Positions 7,824 to 16,733 of a DNA stretch of 64,000 nucleotides are shown piece by piece. Under the pieces are notes generated by a model, which did no database searches, was not told where the DNA came from, and saw only the letters and a program-made list of their open reading frames with translations. The position numbers and the translations under genes were made by a program. This DNA comes from Clostridium_AD estertheticum_D. Lineage in GTDB: Bacteria; Bacillota; Clostridia; Clostridiales; Clostridiaceae. Numbering within the stretch: the stretch's first letter is position 1; every line of letters begins with the position of its first letter. The stretch lies in the NCBI RefSeq assembly GCF_018861295.1, contig NZ_JAHLDM010000003.1:1-64000 (forward strand), read 5' to 3'.

Positions 7824-8915
7824 TTATTTATACATTTTCCCAAGTGCATCTGTAGCCACTAATGCGGCATAAACATCCCTGGGATTAACTTCGAATGGTT
7901 CATTTGACATTGTTTCTCCCGGACCACAAGATGCAACAGCTACACTCATTAGTTCCTTGGTCGTTGCATCTGCTACTCCTAAATCTGAAAATGTATATGG
8001 AAGTCCTACACTCTTGCAAAACAATATCGCTTCTTCAATTTCTGCTAGAGGTCTATTTTCAAGTACTAATTCTGTTATTGCACCAAATGCGACTTTTTCA
8101 CCATGATATAACTTATGAGTTTTTTCAAGTACTGTAAATCCATCATGAATAGCATGCGCTGCTGCAAGTCCACCACTTTCGAAGCCAATTCCACTTAGAT
8201 AAGTGTTCGCTTCAATTATGTTTTCAACTGCTTTAGTACACACATTACCTTCACAAGCGACCATTGCTTGTACTCCATCTGATAATAATGTATCATAACA
8301 AAGTTTCGCTAGTGCCATAGCTGCAAGTGTTGCTTTTTCACCTGACATATTTCCTCTATTTCCTTCGGAGCAAGCTCTTGCTTCAAAATATGTAGCAAGT
8401 GCATCTCCCATTCCAGCTACTAAAAGTCTTACTGGAGCCTCTGCAACTATATCAGTATCAACTAATACGACTTCAGGATTTTTAGGGAGTAATAAGTAAT
8501 TTGAGAAAACCCCTTCTTTAGTATAAATAACTGATAATGCACTACATGGTGCATCTGTTGCGGCTATTGTAGGGACTATAATTACTGGAAGTTTGCAATA
8601 ATATGCAACAGCTTTTGCAGTATCAAAAGCTTTTCCTCCACCTACGCCAACAATTACGTCACAGCTTGAAGCTTTTACTACTTTCATTAATCTTTCAATT
8701 TCTTCAACGCAACATTCTCTATTAAAAGTTTCATAGGATAACTTGCATCCACTTTCTTTGAAGCTTGTTTCAATTGTGCTTGTAGTCTGCTTAATTGCTC
8801 TGTCTGTCCCAATTATTAAAAATGATTTTCCAAAGGCTTCAATATGGTCCTTTATTTTTTTAAGTTCTCCACTTCCTTGAATATATCTTCCTGGTGACAT
8901 AATAATTTTAGACAT
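7824..8915 (-). CDS. gldA: Glycerol dehydrogenase (NAD+, metal-dependent)
   Basis: 363 residues, iron/zinc-type polyol dehydrogenase. Visible marks are the NAD-binding GVGGGKAFDTAKA, the 'TIAATDAPCSALSVIY' segment with the metal Asp, and the metal histidines in AAHAIHDGFT and HKLYHGEKVAFG. It interconverts glycerol and dihydroxyacetone, and the family also reduces small aldehydes and diols. The start is set at ATG 8915 by AAGGGGGT seven bases upstream; the longer frame starting at 8933 overlaps that site. It is last in the pdu-type operon, in a place where an alcohol dehydrogenase (PduQ) is often found. It may oxidise glycerol for growth or recycle NADH by reducing the aldehyde; the sequence does not decide. 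Confidence 0.9.
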   Translation of the reverse strand: MSKIIMSPGRYIQGSGELKKIKDHIEAFGKSFLIIGTDRAIKQTTSTIETSFKESGCKLSYETFNRECCVEEIERLMKVVKASSCDVIVGVGGGKAFDTAKAVAYYCKLPVIIVPTIAATDAPCSALSVIYTKEGVFSNYLLLPKNPEVVLVDTDIVAEAPVRLLVAGMGDALATYFEARACSEGNRGNMSGEKATLAAMALAKLCYDTLLSDGVQAMVACEGNVCTKAVENIIEANTYLSGIGFESGGLAAAHAIHDGFTVLEKTHKLYHGEKVAFGAITELVLENRPLAEIEEAILFCKSVGLPYTFSDLGVADATTKELMSVAVASCGPGETMSNEPFEVNPRDVYAALVATDALGKMYK

Positions 8916-8954
8916 AATAATTACCCCCTTCATTTTAACATTAATTTAAATTAA

Positions 8955-8985
8955 CAGAGAAATTAACAATCCGTCAACTTCTCTG
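8955..8985 (-). promoter_or_regulatory. Intercistronic hairpin between pduT and gldA
   Basis: On the minus strand, CAGAGAAGTTGAC pairs with GTTAATTTCTCTG (13 bp including two G-U pairs, loop GGATT). No U-run follows, so a partial attenuator or RNA-processing hairpin that sets gldA expression apart from the shell genes is more likely than a full terminator. Confidence 0.4.
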
Positions 8986-9017
8986 CTCAGTATAACTCAT
9001 TTTAGAATATTATTTTA

Positions 9018-9566
9018 CTATAACAAATTATTAAATACTTCTTTTCTAGGAGATGCAATAATTTCTTTATTTAGAAGCATTCCTGTTTGTGCAACTGCAT
9101 TTGCACCTACTTCAACAGCGGCTCTAACTGAACTTACGTCACCTGTCAAAGTTAAATATGATTTTCCACCAATTCCCATTCCAAGTCTTATTTCAATTAA
9201 CTTAACTTGTGCTGCTTTTGCAGCAGCATCAGCCGCCACAATAGATGCTGCTATTGAAAAAAATTCTAATATTCCAAGTGCATTTACCTTATCTATTGTT
9301 GCATTACAATTAATAGCGCCAACAACATCAGGATGCACATTAGCAATTAAAACATTATCAACAACATACTGACCACCATAATCAACGCCTGACGCTTGAG
9401 CCGCTTTTACTGCCCCAACTTCTCCAGTAACTAGTATTATAAATTTTCCTGGACAAGTAGGCTTTGAAAATAAGAGTCTTACCTCTGCAGACTTTAGCAT
9501 AACATCTGCTACTGCAATTCCTCTTGCTATACTGTTAAGCTCTATTAATGCTATTGATCTAATCAT
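9018..9566 (-). CDS. pduT: Microcompartment shell protein PduT-like (tandem BMC domains, Fe-S site)
   Basis: 182 residues made of two BMC domains (about 1-90 and 95-180), giving a trimer shaped like a shell hexamer. The first domain carries SKPTCPGK at about 34-41. In PduT this cysteine, at the pore, binds a [4Fe-4S] cluster shared by the trimer, thought to pass electrons across the shell. The start overlaps the pduS stop by four bases, and PduS (Fe-S flavoprotein) is its known partner. Length matches Salmonella PduT (184). Confidence 0.9.
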   Translation of the reverse strand: MIRSIALIELNSIARGIAVADVMLKSAEVRLLFSKPTCPGKFIILVTGEVGAVKAAQASGVDYGGQYVVDNVLIANVHPDVVGAINCNATIDKVNALGILEFFSIAASIVAADAAAKAAQVKLIEIRLGMGIGGKSYLTLTGDVSSVRAAVEVGANAVAQTGMLLNKEIIASPRKEVFNNLL

Positions 9567-10906
9567 GATATCACCTCGCTACTTTCAATAACTATACACT
9601 CAGATACATTTATAACTTTTCCACTAATACTTGCATGAATATTAGCTCCCATATCCTCCCTCTTAACTTCGCCAATTAATTGTCCACGAATAACCTGATC
9701 ACCTACAGATACAATTGAAGTAGCTGATTTACCTATATGTTGCTTAAGTGGTATATGCACAGTGTTAACCTTTACCTCAATTGCGTTATCTTCAAATTTG
9801 ATCCCTTTATATTTACCTAAGTTAAGTCTTTGTACAAGCCTTGATACTGGGACCTGTCTGCCGTCTCTTTCTTCAATAGGTATTATTTTTAAAGTTGTAT
9901 TAAACTTAACTCCTTTTTGTCTTAACTCATTTTTTATCATTATATTTACTTGCCTTGGAGATATTCCCATTGGACAAGCGTACATTTCACATATACCACA
10001 TTCAGAGCATATTAAGGCCTCTTTAAAAATTTCCTCAGAGTGATCGAGTGACATTGAAATTGCTCTCATAATTTTGTGAGGTCTTAGTGGATGACCCAGT
10101 AAATATCTTGGGCACATTTGTGTACAATATGAGCACTGAATACATGCTGATTTTGTTTGATTAATTATATGCTGCACAGATATTGATTTCCTTGCCTTAA
10201 TATAATGATCTGCAGGAAGTACTAATATTGCACCATCAGTTTTAGTTATACTTCTTTTTTCTACTTCATCAGAACTTAGAATTCTTCCCATCATAGGACC
10301 GCCCATAATTACACAATAATCCTTAATATTTAAGCCACCTGCAGCGTCAATACATTTTGAAACCGGAGTTCCAATTGGAACTGATAATAAACTTGGATTA
10401 TTTACTTCACCAGTTACAGTAATTATTTTGTCAGTAACACTTTTGCCTATCGTTGCATCATATATGTTTAATACTGTTGCAACGTTTGACACCACTGCTC
10501 CAACATTTAGTGGTATACCTCCAGGTGGAATTACTCTGCCAGTAACCTCATATACGATAACTTGTTCATCTCCTGCAGGATAAACACTTTTAAGATAAAA
10601 AAGTTCAACTTTTGAGTCGAGCTTTTTTATTGCCTTTTGAAAAGTGTCTATCTCCCTTTCGTATTTACCTTTAATTGCAATTATAACTTTATCTGCTCCT
10701 ACGAGTTGCGCCATAAGACTTAGTGCCTTTATTATTTCCTCTGCATTATGACGCATAATATACTTATCAGTTTGAATAAGTGGCTCACATTCTGCTGCAT
10801 TAACTAAAAGATATTCAACACTACATTTTAGTTTAATATGAGTTGGGAAGCCAGCTCCCCCTGCTCCTACAACTCCGGCTTTATATATTTGGTCTAATAA
10901 TTCCAT
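9563..10906 (-). CDS. pduS: Cobalamin reductase PduS (RnfC-like Fe-S flavoprotein)
   Basis: 447 residues. An N-terminal glycine-rich 'GVVGAGGAGFPTHIK' motif and RnfC/Nqo1-type FMN/NADH fold are followed by a SLBB-like segment. Two 4Fe-4S ferredoxin motifs lie at about 255-310 (CIQCSYCTQMCP and CSECGICEMYACP), then a C-terminal biotinyl/RnfC-like barrel. PduS reduces cob(III)alamin toward cob(I)alamin for adenosylation by PduO inside the compartment, and it contacts PduT. The position between pduP and pduT is typical. Confidence 0.9.
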   Translation of the reverse strand: MELLDQIYKAGVVGAGGAGFPTHIKLKCSVEYLLVNAAECEPLIQTDKYIMRHNAEEIIKALSLMAQLVGADKVIIAIKGKYEREIDTFQKAIKKLDSKVELFYLKSVYPAGDEQVIVYEVTGRVIPPGGIPLNVGAVVSNVATVLNIYDATIGKSVTDKIITVTGEVNNPSLLSVPIGTPVSKCIDAAGGLNIKDYCVIMGGPMMGRILSSDEVEKRSITKTDGAILVLPADHYIKARKSISVQHIINQTKSACIQCSYCTQMCPRYLLGHPLRPHKIMRAISMSLDHSEEIFKEALICSECGICEMYACPMGISPRQVNIMIKNELRQKGVKFNTTLKIIPIEERDGRQVPVSRLVQRLNLGKYKGIKFEDNAIEVKVNTVHIPLKQHIGKSATSIVSVGDQVIRGQLIGEVKREDMGANIHASISGKVINVSECIVIESSEVIS

Positions 10907-10918
10907 ATTAAACCCTCC

Positions 10919-12334
10919 TTATATGATTCTAAAAGAATCAACCATTGTACATCTTCTCTGCCTAGTAAATGATGTAGCATTTGTAATACCTTCACCTGTT
11001 GGCCCAGCTATTGTAAATGTTGTCCACCCTTCTCCTCCAAATCCTATTCCAGCATATGAAGGTGCATTTTTAACAAATATTGTAGTATCTATAAGTCTTG
11101 ACATCTTGGTTAAATTATCAATATTTTTTGAATGCATCATAGCAGTATGTCTATTTCCATGTTCGTCTAATACAGCTGTTTTTATTGCCTCATCAACATC
11201 TTTAACTTTAACAATTGCAAGTATTGGCATCATTAACTCTTCTTGTACAAATGGATGACAATTCTCAGCTCTACAAATTAAACATTCAACACCTTTAGGA
11301 GCCTGAATTCCTGCTGCTTGTAGAATAACTGCTGCATCTTTACCAACGAAGTTTTTGTTAACTCCATATTTTATTTCTCCGTTTTTTTCGGTTTTATTCA
11401 TTACTACATCTAGAACCTTTTGTTTTTGCGCCTCATCTAATTCATATACGTTTCCATTTTTAAGCATCTCTGCAATTAATTTTTCATATACACACTCTAC
11501 AACAATTGCTTCCTTTTCTGCTATACATGGAAGATTGTTATCAAAACAACAACCTGCGATTATATCCCTTGCAGCTTTCTCTATATCTGCGGTTTCATCA
11601 ACAACTACTGGTGGATTTCCTGCCCCTGCTCCAATTGCTTTTTTGCCTGATGATAACACCTTTTTAACAATAAAAGGTCCACCAGTTGCAACTACAAGTC
11701 TTATCTTAGGATTATTTATCATAAGATCTGTACTTTCAAGTGATGGTTTCCTTAGCGTTGTAATTAAGTTTCTAGGACCACCAGCATCTGTTATTGCTTT
11801 GTTAAGAACTCTTACTGAAATAAGACAACTTTCTATTGCTCCTGGATGTGGAGAAAATACAGCTGCATTACCTGATGCAATCATTCCAATACTGTTACAC
11901 ATAACTGTCGCAGATGGATTAGTTGAAGGCGTTATTCCACCAATTACTCCAAATGGTCCCATTTCTATAAGTGTTAATCCTTTATCACCTGATATTGCTA
12001 TTGTTTTAAGTACTTCTGTTCCAGGAGTTTTATTAGCTACAAGCTTAAGTTTTAGATACTTATGATCTTTTCTTCCCATTCCAGTATCTTCAACGCAAAT
12101 ATCTGCAATTTTTGTAGCATTATCAAGTATAGCTTTTCTCATTGCAGATATAAGCTCTTCTCTCTGTGAAATGCTCATACATATAAGCTCTTTTTGCGCA
12201 ATCGCTGCCGCTTCAATTGCTTCGTCCATATCATCAAAAACGCCATCACTCTCAGAGACGTTAAGATCTCTCCTGTTCATTTCCTGAAGCACTTTTTCAA
12301 CCATTGCTGATATTTCATCATTTTTTATCTCCAT
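10919..12334 (-). CDS. pduP: CoA-acylating propionaldehyde dehydrogenase PduP
   Basis: 471 residues of the aldehyde dehydrogenase superfamily. It oxidises the toxic aldehyde to acyl-CoA with NAD+ and CoA. The catalytic cysteine lies in 'FDNNLPCIAEKE' (about residue 270), with the Rossmann segment upstream. The first about 18 residues (EIKNDEISAMVEKVLQEMN) form an amphipathic helix of the kind that targets PduP into the shell, followed by a loose linker. Its start overlaps the end of pduO by 17 bases. Confidence 0.93.
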   Translation of the reverse strand: MEIKNDEISAMVEKVLQEMNRRDLNVSESDGVFDDMDEAIEAAAIAQKELICMSISQREELISAMRKAILDNATKIADICVEDTGMGRKDHKYLKLKLVANKTPGTEVLKTIAISGDKGLTLIEMGPFGVIGGITPSTNPSATVMCNSIGMIASGNAAVFSPHPGAIESCLISVRVLNKAITDAGGPRNLITTLRKPSLESTDLMINNPKIRLVVATGGPFIVKKVLSSGKKAIGAGAGNPPVVVDETADIEKAARDIIAGCCFDNNLPCIAEKEAIVVECVYEKLIAEMLKNGNVYELDEAQKQKVLDVVMNKTEKNGEIKYGVNKNFVGKDAAVILQAAGIQAPKGVECLICRAENCHPFVQEELMMPILAIVKVKDVDEAIKTAVLDEHGNRHTAMMHSKNIDNLTKMSRLIDTTIFVKNAPSYAGIGFGGEGWTTFTIAGPTGEGITNATSFTRQRRCTMVDSFRII

Positions 12335-13310
12335 AACTTATCATCTCCTCAAACTTTTTAACCGCATAGGTCGCAACTTCCATATCTTGTGCAACTGTTC
12401 CACCACTTACACCAACTGCTCCAACTATAAGGTTATTTATCTTTAACGGATATCCTCCTCCAAATGTAATAACATTTTCTAGGTTATTAATACCATAAAG
12501 TTCTCCGTTTTTTGCTAGTTCATTAAGTTCATGTGTAGGTAACTTAAATGCTACTGCACTATAAGCCTTTCCTTTTGCAATTTCAATACTTGCAAGAAGT
12601 GACCCATCCATTCTCTCAAACATTACAGGATTTCCATGTTCATCCATGACCCAAATCACCATTGGAACTTCTATTTGTACTGCTTTTTTTATACAACTTT
12701 TTATTATCTTTTCACTAAGCTCACTATTCATTTTCTCACTACCTTCTCTATAGATTTTTTGGCGAAGTACCTCTGCTACATTTGCCTGAACCTTTATTAA
12801 TACATTCTTATAATCCTCATATCTTGCTATGGTGTATATAACATCTGATAATCTATTAAAATACTTTGATAAATTGGCACTTACATCATAACTCACGCAT
12901 AACTCTACTATATATCGCTCCGCTTCGCGTACCTTAGTTCTTGCTACATCAAGCGCTCCCGATTCAATTGTTCCACCAGGAACTATAAAACTATTAAGCT
13001 TTGGGATAATCATGTCTAACTTATCTATTACTGTTTCTAAATAATCTATATCTTCTTTAACTATTCTTTCCTTGAATTTATCAGTACCAAGTGATGCAAG
13101 TTCCGCACCCGCTTCAAAAAGTGTTTTTTGAATTTTGAATATTATTTCTTTTATCTCTTCATCTTTTATAAAGCTTCTTGCAAAACCTAAGGTCGAATTC
13201 GCACTATCGCATGTTCCATATGACCATACCCTTAAATCAGATTTTGAAGTTCTGCTTCCTCCAAGCAAACTTGTTTGACCTTTATCCCCTGTCTTTGTAT
13301 ATATTTTCAT
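12318..13310 (-). CDS. pduO: ATP:cob(I)alamin adenosyltransferase PduO (fused with HbpS/GlcG-like domain)
   Basis: 330 residues. The N-terminal domain (about 1-185) is the PduO-type adenosyltransferase with 'YTKTGDKGQTSLLGG' and the active-site 'NRLSDVIYTIAR'. It makes adenosylcobalamin for the diol dehydratase. The C-terminal domain (about 195-328) is the HbpS/GlcG (PduOC) fold with 'GGGYPLKINNLIVGAVGVSGG', which binds heme in Salmonella PduO. Length matches Salmonella PduO (336). It sits between pduN and pduP. Confidence 0.93.
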   Translation of the reverse strand: MKIYTKTGDKGQTSLLGGSRTSKSDLRVWSYGTCDSANSTLGFARSFIKDEEIKEIIFKIQKTLFEAGAELASLGTDKFKERIVKEDIDYLETVIDKLDMIIPKLNSFIVPGGTIESGALDVARTKVREAERYIVELCVSYDVSANLSKYFNRLSDVIYTIARYEDYKNVLIKVQANVAEVLRQKIYREGSEKMNSELSEKIIKSCIKKAVQIEVPMVIWVMDEHGNPVMFERMDGSLLASIEIAKGKAYSAVAFKLPTHELNELAKNGELYGINNLENVITFGGGYPLKINNLIVGAVGVSGGTVAQDMEVATYAVKKFEEMISYGDKK

Positions 13311-13339
13311 AAATTCATCTCCTATTGGAGTTTAAATTA

Positions 13340-13609
13340 TTATTTACTTACTTCAAGGTAATCTACAATCCCTACTATAGCCGTATCAATTGGAGTATCT
13401 TTATTATCTTCTAAAAGTCTTGCTCCACTACCTGTAATTACAAGAACTATTTCACCATTTCCTGCGCCTACTGTATCAACTGCAACTAATGTTTCTTTCT
13501 CTTCTTCTTCATGTTCATTAATTTTTCTAATTATCAAAAGCTTGCTTCCAATCAATCTGTCATCTTTTTTTGTAGAAACAAGTGTCCCAATTACTTTTGC
13601 CAAAAACAT
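13340..13609 (-). CDS. pduN: Microcompartment vertex protein PduN (EutN/CcmL family)
   Basis: 89 residues, the normal size of the pentamer that caps the twelve vertices of the shell. It begins with the typical 'MFLAKVIGTLVSTKKDDRL', then 'LLIIRK', and ends with the conserved 'TAIVGIVDYLE'. Only one such gene is seen, which is usual. It overlaps no neighbour, and AGGGGTGAGTAT precedes the ATG. Confidence 0.93.
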   Translation of the reverse strand: MFLAKVIGTLVSTKKDDRLIGSKLLIIRKINEHEEEEKETLVAVDTVGAGNGEIVLVITGSGARLLEDNKDTPIDTAIVGIVDYLEVSK

Positions 13610-13620
13610 ATACTCACCCC

Positions 13621-14400
13621 TTAATCAAGATAAACTACTTCAATATTTTCTGAATCTATATAATCTTTTGCAAGCGGTGTAATAACTGCCTTTTTCGCGA
13701 TTTTTATATTCCTGCAGCCCCCAAGAGGTAGCAAATCAGTCTTTGTAATAATTCCTTCTAATATAATCTCATCCATTTCTTTAGTTATATGTTCTTCTTT
13801 GTTTATAACTTTTTTATGTGTAGCAATTTGTGCCGGTACTTTGTCCTCTATTCTAATTAATTCGTCTATAGCTTTTTTGAGTTCATTTGTATTAATAAAT
13901 GTTACCCCAAAGCCCTCTATTGTTTTTATATGTTTTTTTATCATTTCATTATATGAAACATTTTGTGAATAACCGAGTGAAATATTAACTGGGTTATCAG
14001 GATCAAAACTATCCTTTACTACAATTATTTTTTTGCTTTTCATAATTGAATCTGAAATCCCTGTTGTAATAAATGTATCTCGAATTCCAAGCGCTGTTTT
14101 CGCAAGTATATTTCTTGTCATAACAGGTATTAATATAAAATCGGATTCATTTATAATCCTCGCCATTAATTTTTTATCATAAATTATATCTGCATTTAAA
14201 CTTTCAATAAATTGCTTAGGAATTACTTCCTTTGCAGAATCTGATAAGACCACGCTATACTTTAAATTATTAAACCCCTTTAGTACATTGAACTCTTCTT
14301 CAATATTTACTACTCCACCTGAGATAAAAATTAATACTTTCTTATTAACCATACTTAATACTTGAATTGTAATTGCTTTTATTAACTCCTCAATATCCAA
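13621..14400 (-). CDS. Microcompartment accessory protein, flavoprotein-like (unknown role)
   Basis: 259 residues. The N-terminal part (about 15-190) looks like the flavoprotein/UbiX-type Rossmann fold: 'KVLIFISGG', 'DFILIPVMTRNILAKTALGI', 'KKIIVVKD'. The C-terminal part carries 'LLPLGGCRNIKIAKKAVITPLAKDY', which is common to hypothetical proteins encoded in ethanolamine and propanediol clusters of Firmicutes. The function is not known. Its N-terminal amphipathic helix (IEELIKAITIQVLSMVN) resembles shell-targeting peptides, so it may be luminal. It takes the pduM-like place in the gene order, but I do not see PduM similarity. Confidence 0.6.
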   Translation of the reverse strand: MDIEELIKAITIQVLSMVNKKVLIFISGGVVNIEEEFNVLKGFNNLKYSVVLSDSAKEVIPKQFIESLNADIIYDKKLMARIINESDFILIPVMTRNILAKTALGIRDTFITTGISDSIMKSKKIIVVKDSFDPDNPVNISLGYSQNVSYNEMIKKHIKTIEGFGVTFINTNELKKAIDELIRIEDKVPAQIATHKKVINKEEHITKEMDEIILEGIITKTDLLPLGGCRNIKIAKKAVITPLAKDYIDSENIEVVYLD

Positions 14401-14410
14401 CTACATCACC

Positions 14411-15226
14411 TCACTTTACGCTGATTGCAATTCCTAGTGGAGTTGCTAGAAGTGGATTATACGTTTTAACAGTTTTAACCCCTGTGTACTCCTCTACAAC
14501 CTTTTCAATATTTTTAAGGCAACAAGTACCTCCAACAAGATATATTGTATCGATATTATAACCTTTTATATGTTTTTGTATAATAGATGACATTTTTTCA
14601 ATTACTGGCCTAACCATTGTAAATACCATATTATAATTATCAATGTCTTTTTTATATTTCTCTGCATCTTCATATTCCATATTTAGAGCGCCTGCAGTCA
14701 CAAGCGTTAAATGTCTACCACCTGTTGGCTCATCGGCACTATAGATGACTTTTCCATCTTTGAGTATCGAAATTCCTGTAGTACCACCACCAATATCCAC
14801 AACTGCTCCAGAGTTAATATTTAATATATTAGCTGCCGCCGTTGGCTCATCAAGTACATTTGTTACAACAAACCCCCCACCTTCAACTACATTCTTAATA
14901 ACACGTACATTACCTTCCATAATTCCTGGTGGGATTGCAGTTGCTGCATATATAAGCTCACGTCCAAGTTGTTTTTCAAGTTGAGCTTTAAGCTTTCTTA
15001 TAATTTGTACTGCCTCAACAAAGTTAACAACTATTCCATCACGTACAACATCTGCTGGGTAAATTGCTCCCGCAACTGGAATATCATTAGAATCAAGCAC
15101 TGTAATAACTATATTTGCAGTTCCAAGATCGACTCCAACCTTAAGTTTTCCCTCTACCTTTATTGGATTCTCATTAGCTATACATTTCTCCATTTGCAAT
15201 ATAAGCGCATTTGCTTTCTCCATCAT
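14411..15226 (-). CDS. eutJ: EutJ-like actin/Hsp70-fold ATPase, microcompartment chaperone
   Basis: 271 residues. It shows the ASKHA ATPase motifs: phosphate-1 'VGVDLGTANIVITVLD' (about 28-43), phosphate-2 'GAVVDIGGGTTGISI' and adenosine 'IYLVGGTCCLKNI'. These match EutJ, a short Hsp70-like protein of ethanolamine and related operons that lacks the peptide-binding domain. A chaperone or reactivase-assembly role is proposed, not proven. It starts two bases after pduL and overlaps nothing. Propanediol operons of enterobacteria put pduJ/pduK-type shell genes here instead. Confidence 0.85.
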   Translation of the reverse strand: MMEKANALILQMEKCIANENPIKVEGKLKVGVDLGTANIVITVLDSNDIPVAGAIYPADVVRDGIVVNFVEAVQIIRKLKAQLEKQLGRELIYAATAIPPGIMEGNVRVIKNVVEGGGFVVTNVLDEPTAAANILNINSGAVVDIGGGTTGISILKDGKVIYSADEPTGGRHLTLVTAGALNMEYEDAEKYKKDIDNYNMVFTMVRPVIEKMSSIIQKHIKGYNIDTIYLVGGTCCLKNIEKVVEEYTGVKTVKTYNPLLATPLGIAISVK

Positions 15227-15228
15227 AA

Positions 15229-15882
15229 CTATCTACTTAACCCCACAATCCTAATAAGTCCATTATTTTTTATTTCTGCTGCATTTGCCTCATCAGTATC
15301 TATATGAACCTCTAAAACTGACTTATCACCAACTCTAACACGTACATTTTTTAAAATAATACCTTTAAGTCCTTTAGTTTCAATATCTACGAAATCCCCA
15401 TCCTCAACGCCAAATTTTATTGCGTCTTCAGGTAACATATGAACATGCCTAGTTGCTACAATTACTTTTTCCTTGAAAATTTTCATTCCTTTTGGTCCAA
15501 TTACACTAAGTGTTTCTGACCCTACTATATCTGAAGAATTTCTAAGTGGAGCTTTTATTCCAAGTGTGTAAGAATCAGTAAGTGATATCTCAATCTGACT
15601 TTCTTTTCTTATGGGTCCTAGTATTCTAACTTTAACTAAGCTTCCTTTAGGTCCTGCTAAGGTAACAGTTTCATTTGCTGCAAACTGACCTATTTGTTTA
15701 ACCTTACTTTTTACCGTAAGCTCATATCCTTTTCCAAATAGAAGTTCAAGATCTTCCTTGGTCACATGAAGATGCCTGCTTGACACTCCGACCGGAATAG
15801 CATATTCTCTATTTTTAATACATGATTTCCTTGAAACTTCCTCAACTATATCCTTTAACAGAGCATCATCAAATTCATTCAT
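15229..15882 (-). CDS. pduL: Phosphate propanoyltransferase PduL
   Basis: 217 residues. It converts acyl-CoA plus phosphate to acyl-phosphate and free CoA, recycling CoA inside the compartment. Two related barrel domains carry the zinc-binding motifs 'SSRHLHVTKEDLELLFG' (about 34-50) and 'TRHVHMLPEDA' (about 139-149). The N-terminal 20 residues (EFDDALLKDIVEEVSRK) look like an encapsulation helix. The start overlaps the stop of the pduK-like gene by four bases. A kinase (pduW/ackA) is not in the operon, so ATP would be made by a kinase elsewhere. Confidence 0.93.
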   Translation of the reverse strand: MNEFDDALLKDIVEEVSRKSCIKNREYAIPVGVSSRHLHVTKEDLELLFGKGYELTVKSKVKQIGQFAANETVTLAGPKGSLVKVRILGPIRKESQIEISLTDSYTLGIKAPLRNSSDIVGSETLSVIGPKGMKIFKEKVIVATRHVHMLPEDAIKFGVEDGDFVDIETKGLKGIILKNVRVRVGDKSVLEVHIDTDEANAAEIKNNGLIRIVGLSR

Positions 15883-16337
15883 TTCTTATCACCTTCGCTA
15901 TCCTTATAATGTATACATAACTTTCTAGTCATTCCCTTTTTCCTAGTACATTTAGGGTCATAACATAAATTGCAAACTTCCCCTGCAGGTACTATTTCTT
16001 CTTTAATAATTTCTATTGTTTCATTTTTCTCTTTAATTTTGTTTTTAACACCAATAGTATTACTAGATTCAATCATTAAATCTAATTTATCTACAGGTCT
16101 TGGTATAACAAGAGTTGCATATACGGTATTTACAGATGCTGCGCTTACTTTAGCCGACTCAATGGCTGCTTTAACTGCTGATACGTCACCTTTAATCTTA
16201 ACTGTAACCATGCCATAACCTTTAGTCAATTCATACCCTATGAGCTCAACATTTGCTGATTTCATACAAGTATCCGCTGCTTCAATTGCTGCAGCTAATC
16301 CTACTGTTTCAATTAACCCAAGCGCATCTCTACTCAT
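15879..16337 (-). CDS. pduK: Microcompartment shell protein PduK-like (BMC domain plus Cys-rich tail)
   Basis: 152 residues. Residues about 4-88 are a BMC domain ('ALGLIETVGLAAAIEAADTCMKSANV'). The tail holds C-X2-C-X4-C-X8-C (CNLC...KCTRKKGMTRKLC), which could bind an Fe-S cluster or zinc as proposed for PduK. The order after pduH and before pduL is unusual relative to enterobacteria (pduJ-K-L) but common in Firmicutes. It is probably a minor shell component. Confidence 0.85.
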   Translation of the reverse strand: MSRDALGLIETVGLAAAIEAADTCMKSANVELIGYELTKGYGMVTVKIKGDVSAVKAAIESAKVSAASVNTVYATLVIPRPVDKLDLMIESSNTIGVKNKIKEKNETIEIIKEEIVPAGEVCNLCYDPKCTRKKGMTRKLCIHYKDSEGDKK

Positions 16338-16732
16338 ATGTTTTCCTCCCTGGCAAAATTCTGGTTTAATGCTTCCATAATACCTTCGCCCATATTTTTA
16401 AAAGGCATTATTTTATATAATCTTGCAGCATTATTACCAATATTTCTTGCAGTATCTTTAATATTCTCATTCAAGTTAGCGTCGAGAATTGGTTTATCAA
16501 TTTTAAGTTTGCTAAAGTGTAGCAAAACTCTATTTTGTTTTATTCCTATCCCGACCCCCATTCTTGAATACACTGCAGCCTTATGAGTGATTTTTAAAAG
16601 TTCATCACCATTAACTACATCAACCTCATACGGGATACCTTCTTCTTCAATTCCTGCGAGTATATGCTTAAGTATATTAATATCTGGTTTATCTGTAACA
16701 ACAACAATGCAAGGTCTACTGTTATTCTCCAT
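16334..16732 (-). CDS. pduH: Diol dehydratase reactivase small subunit PduH
   Basis: 132 residues. It resembles the beta subunit of diol dehydratase, with 'AGIEEEGIPYEV' and 'SRMGVGIGIKQNRVLLHF'. It works with PduG to swap damaged cobalamin out of the inactivated dehydratase using ATP. It starts one base after pduG stops and overlaps the next gene by four bases. Confidence 0.92.
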   Translation of the reverse strand: MENNSRPCIVVVTDKPDINILKHILAGIEEEGIPYEVDVVNGDELLKITHKAAVYSRMGVGIGIKQNRVLLHFSKLKIDKPILDANLNENIKDTARNIGNNAARLYKIMPFKNMGEGIMEALNQNFAREENI

Positions 16733-16733
16733 T

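Noticed and set aside
11355..12065. 236-codon plus-strand frame opposite pduP
   Set aside because: Shadow of a well-identified gene on the other strand, Ser/Pro-rich and without a start signal.
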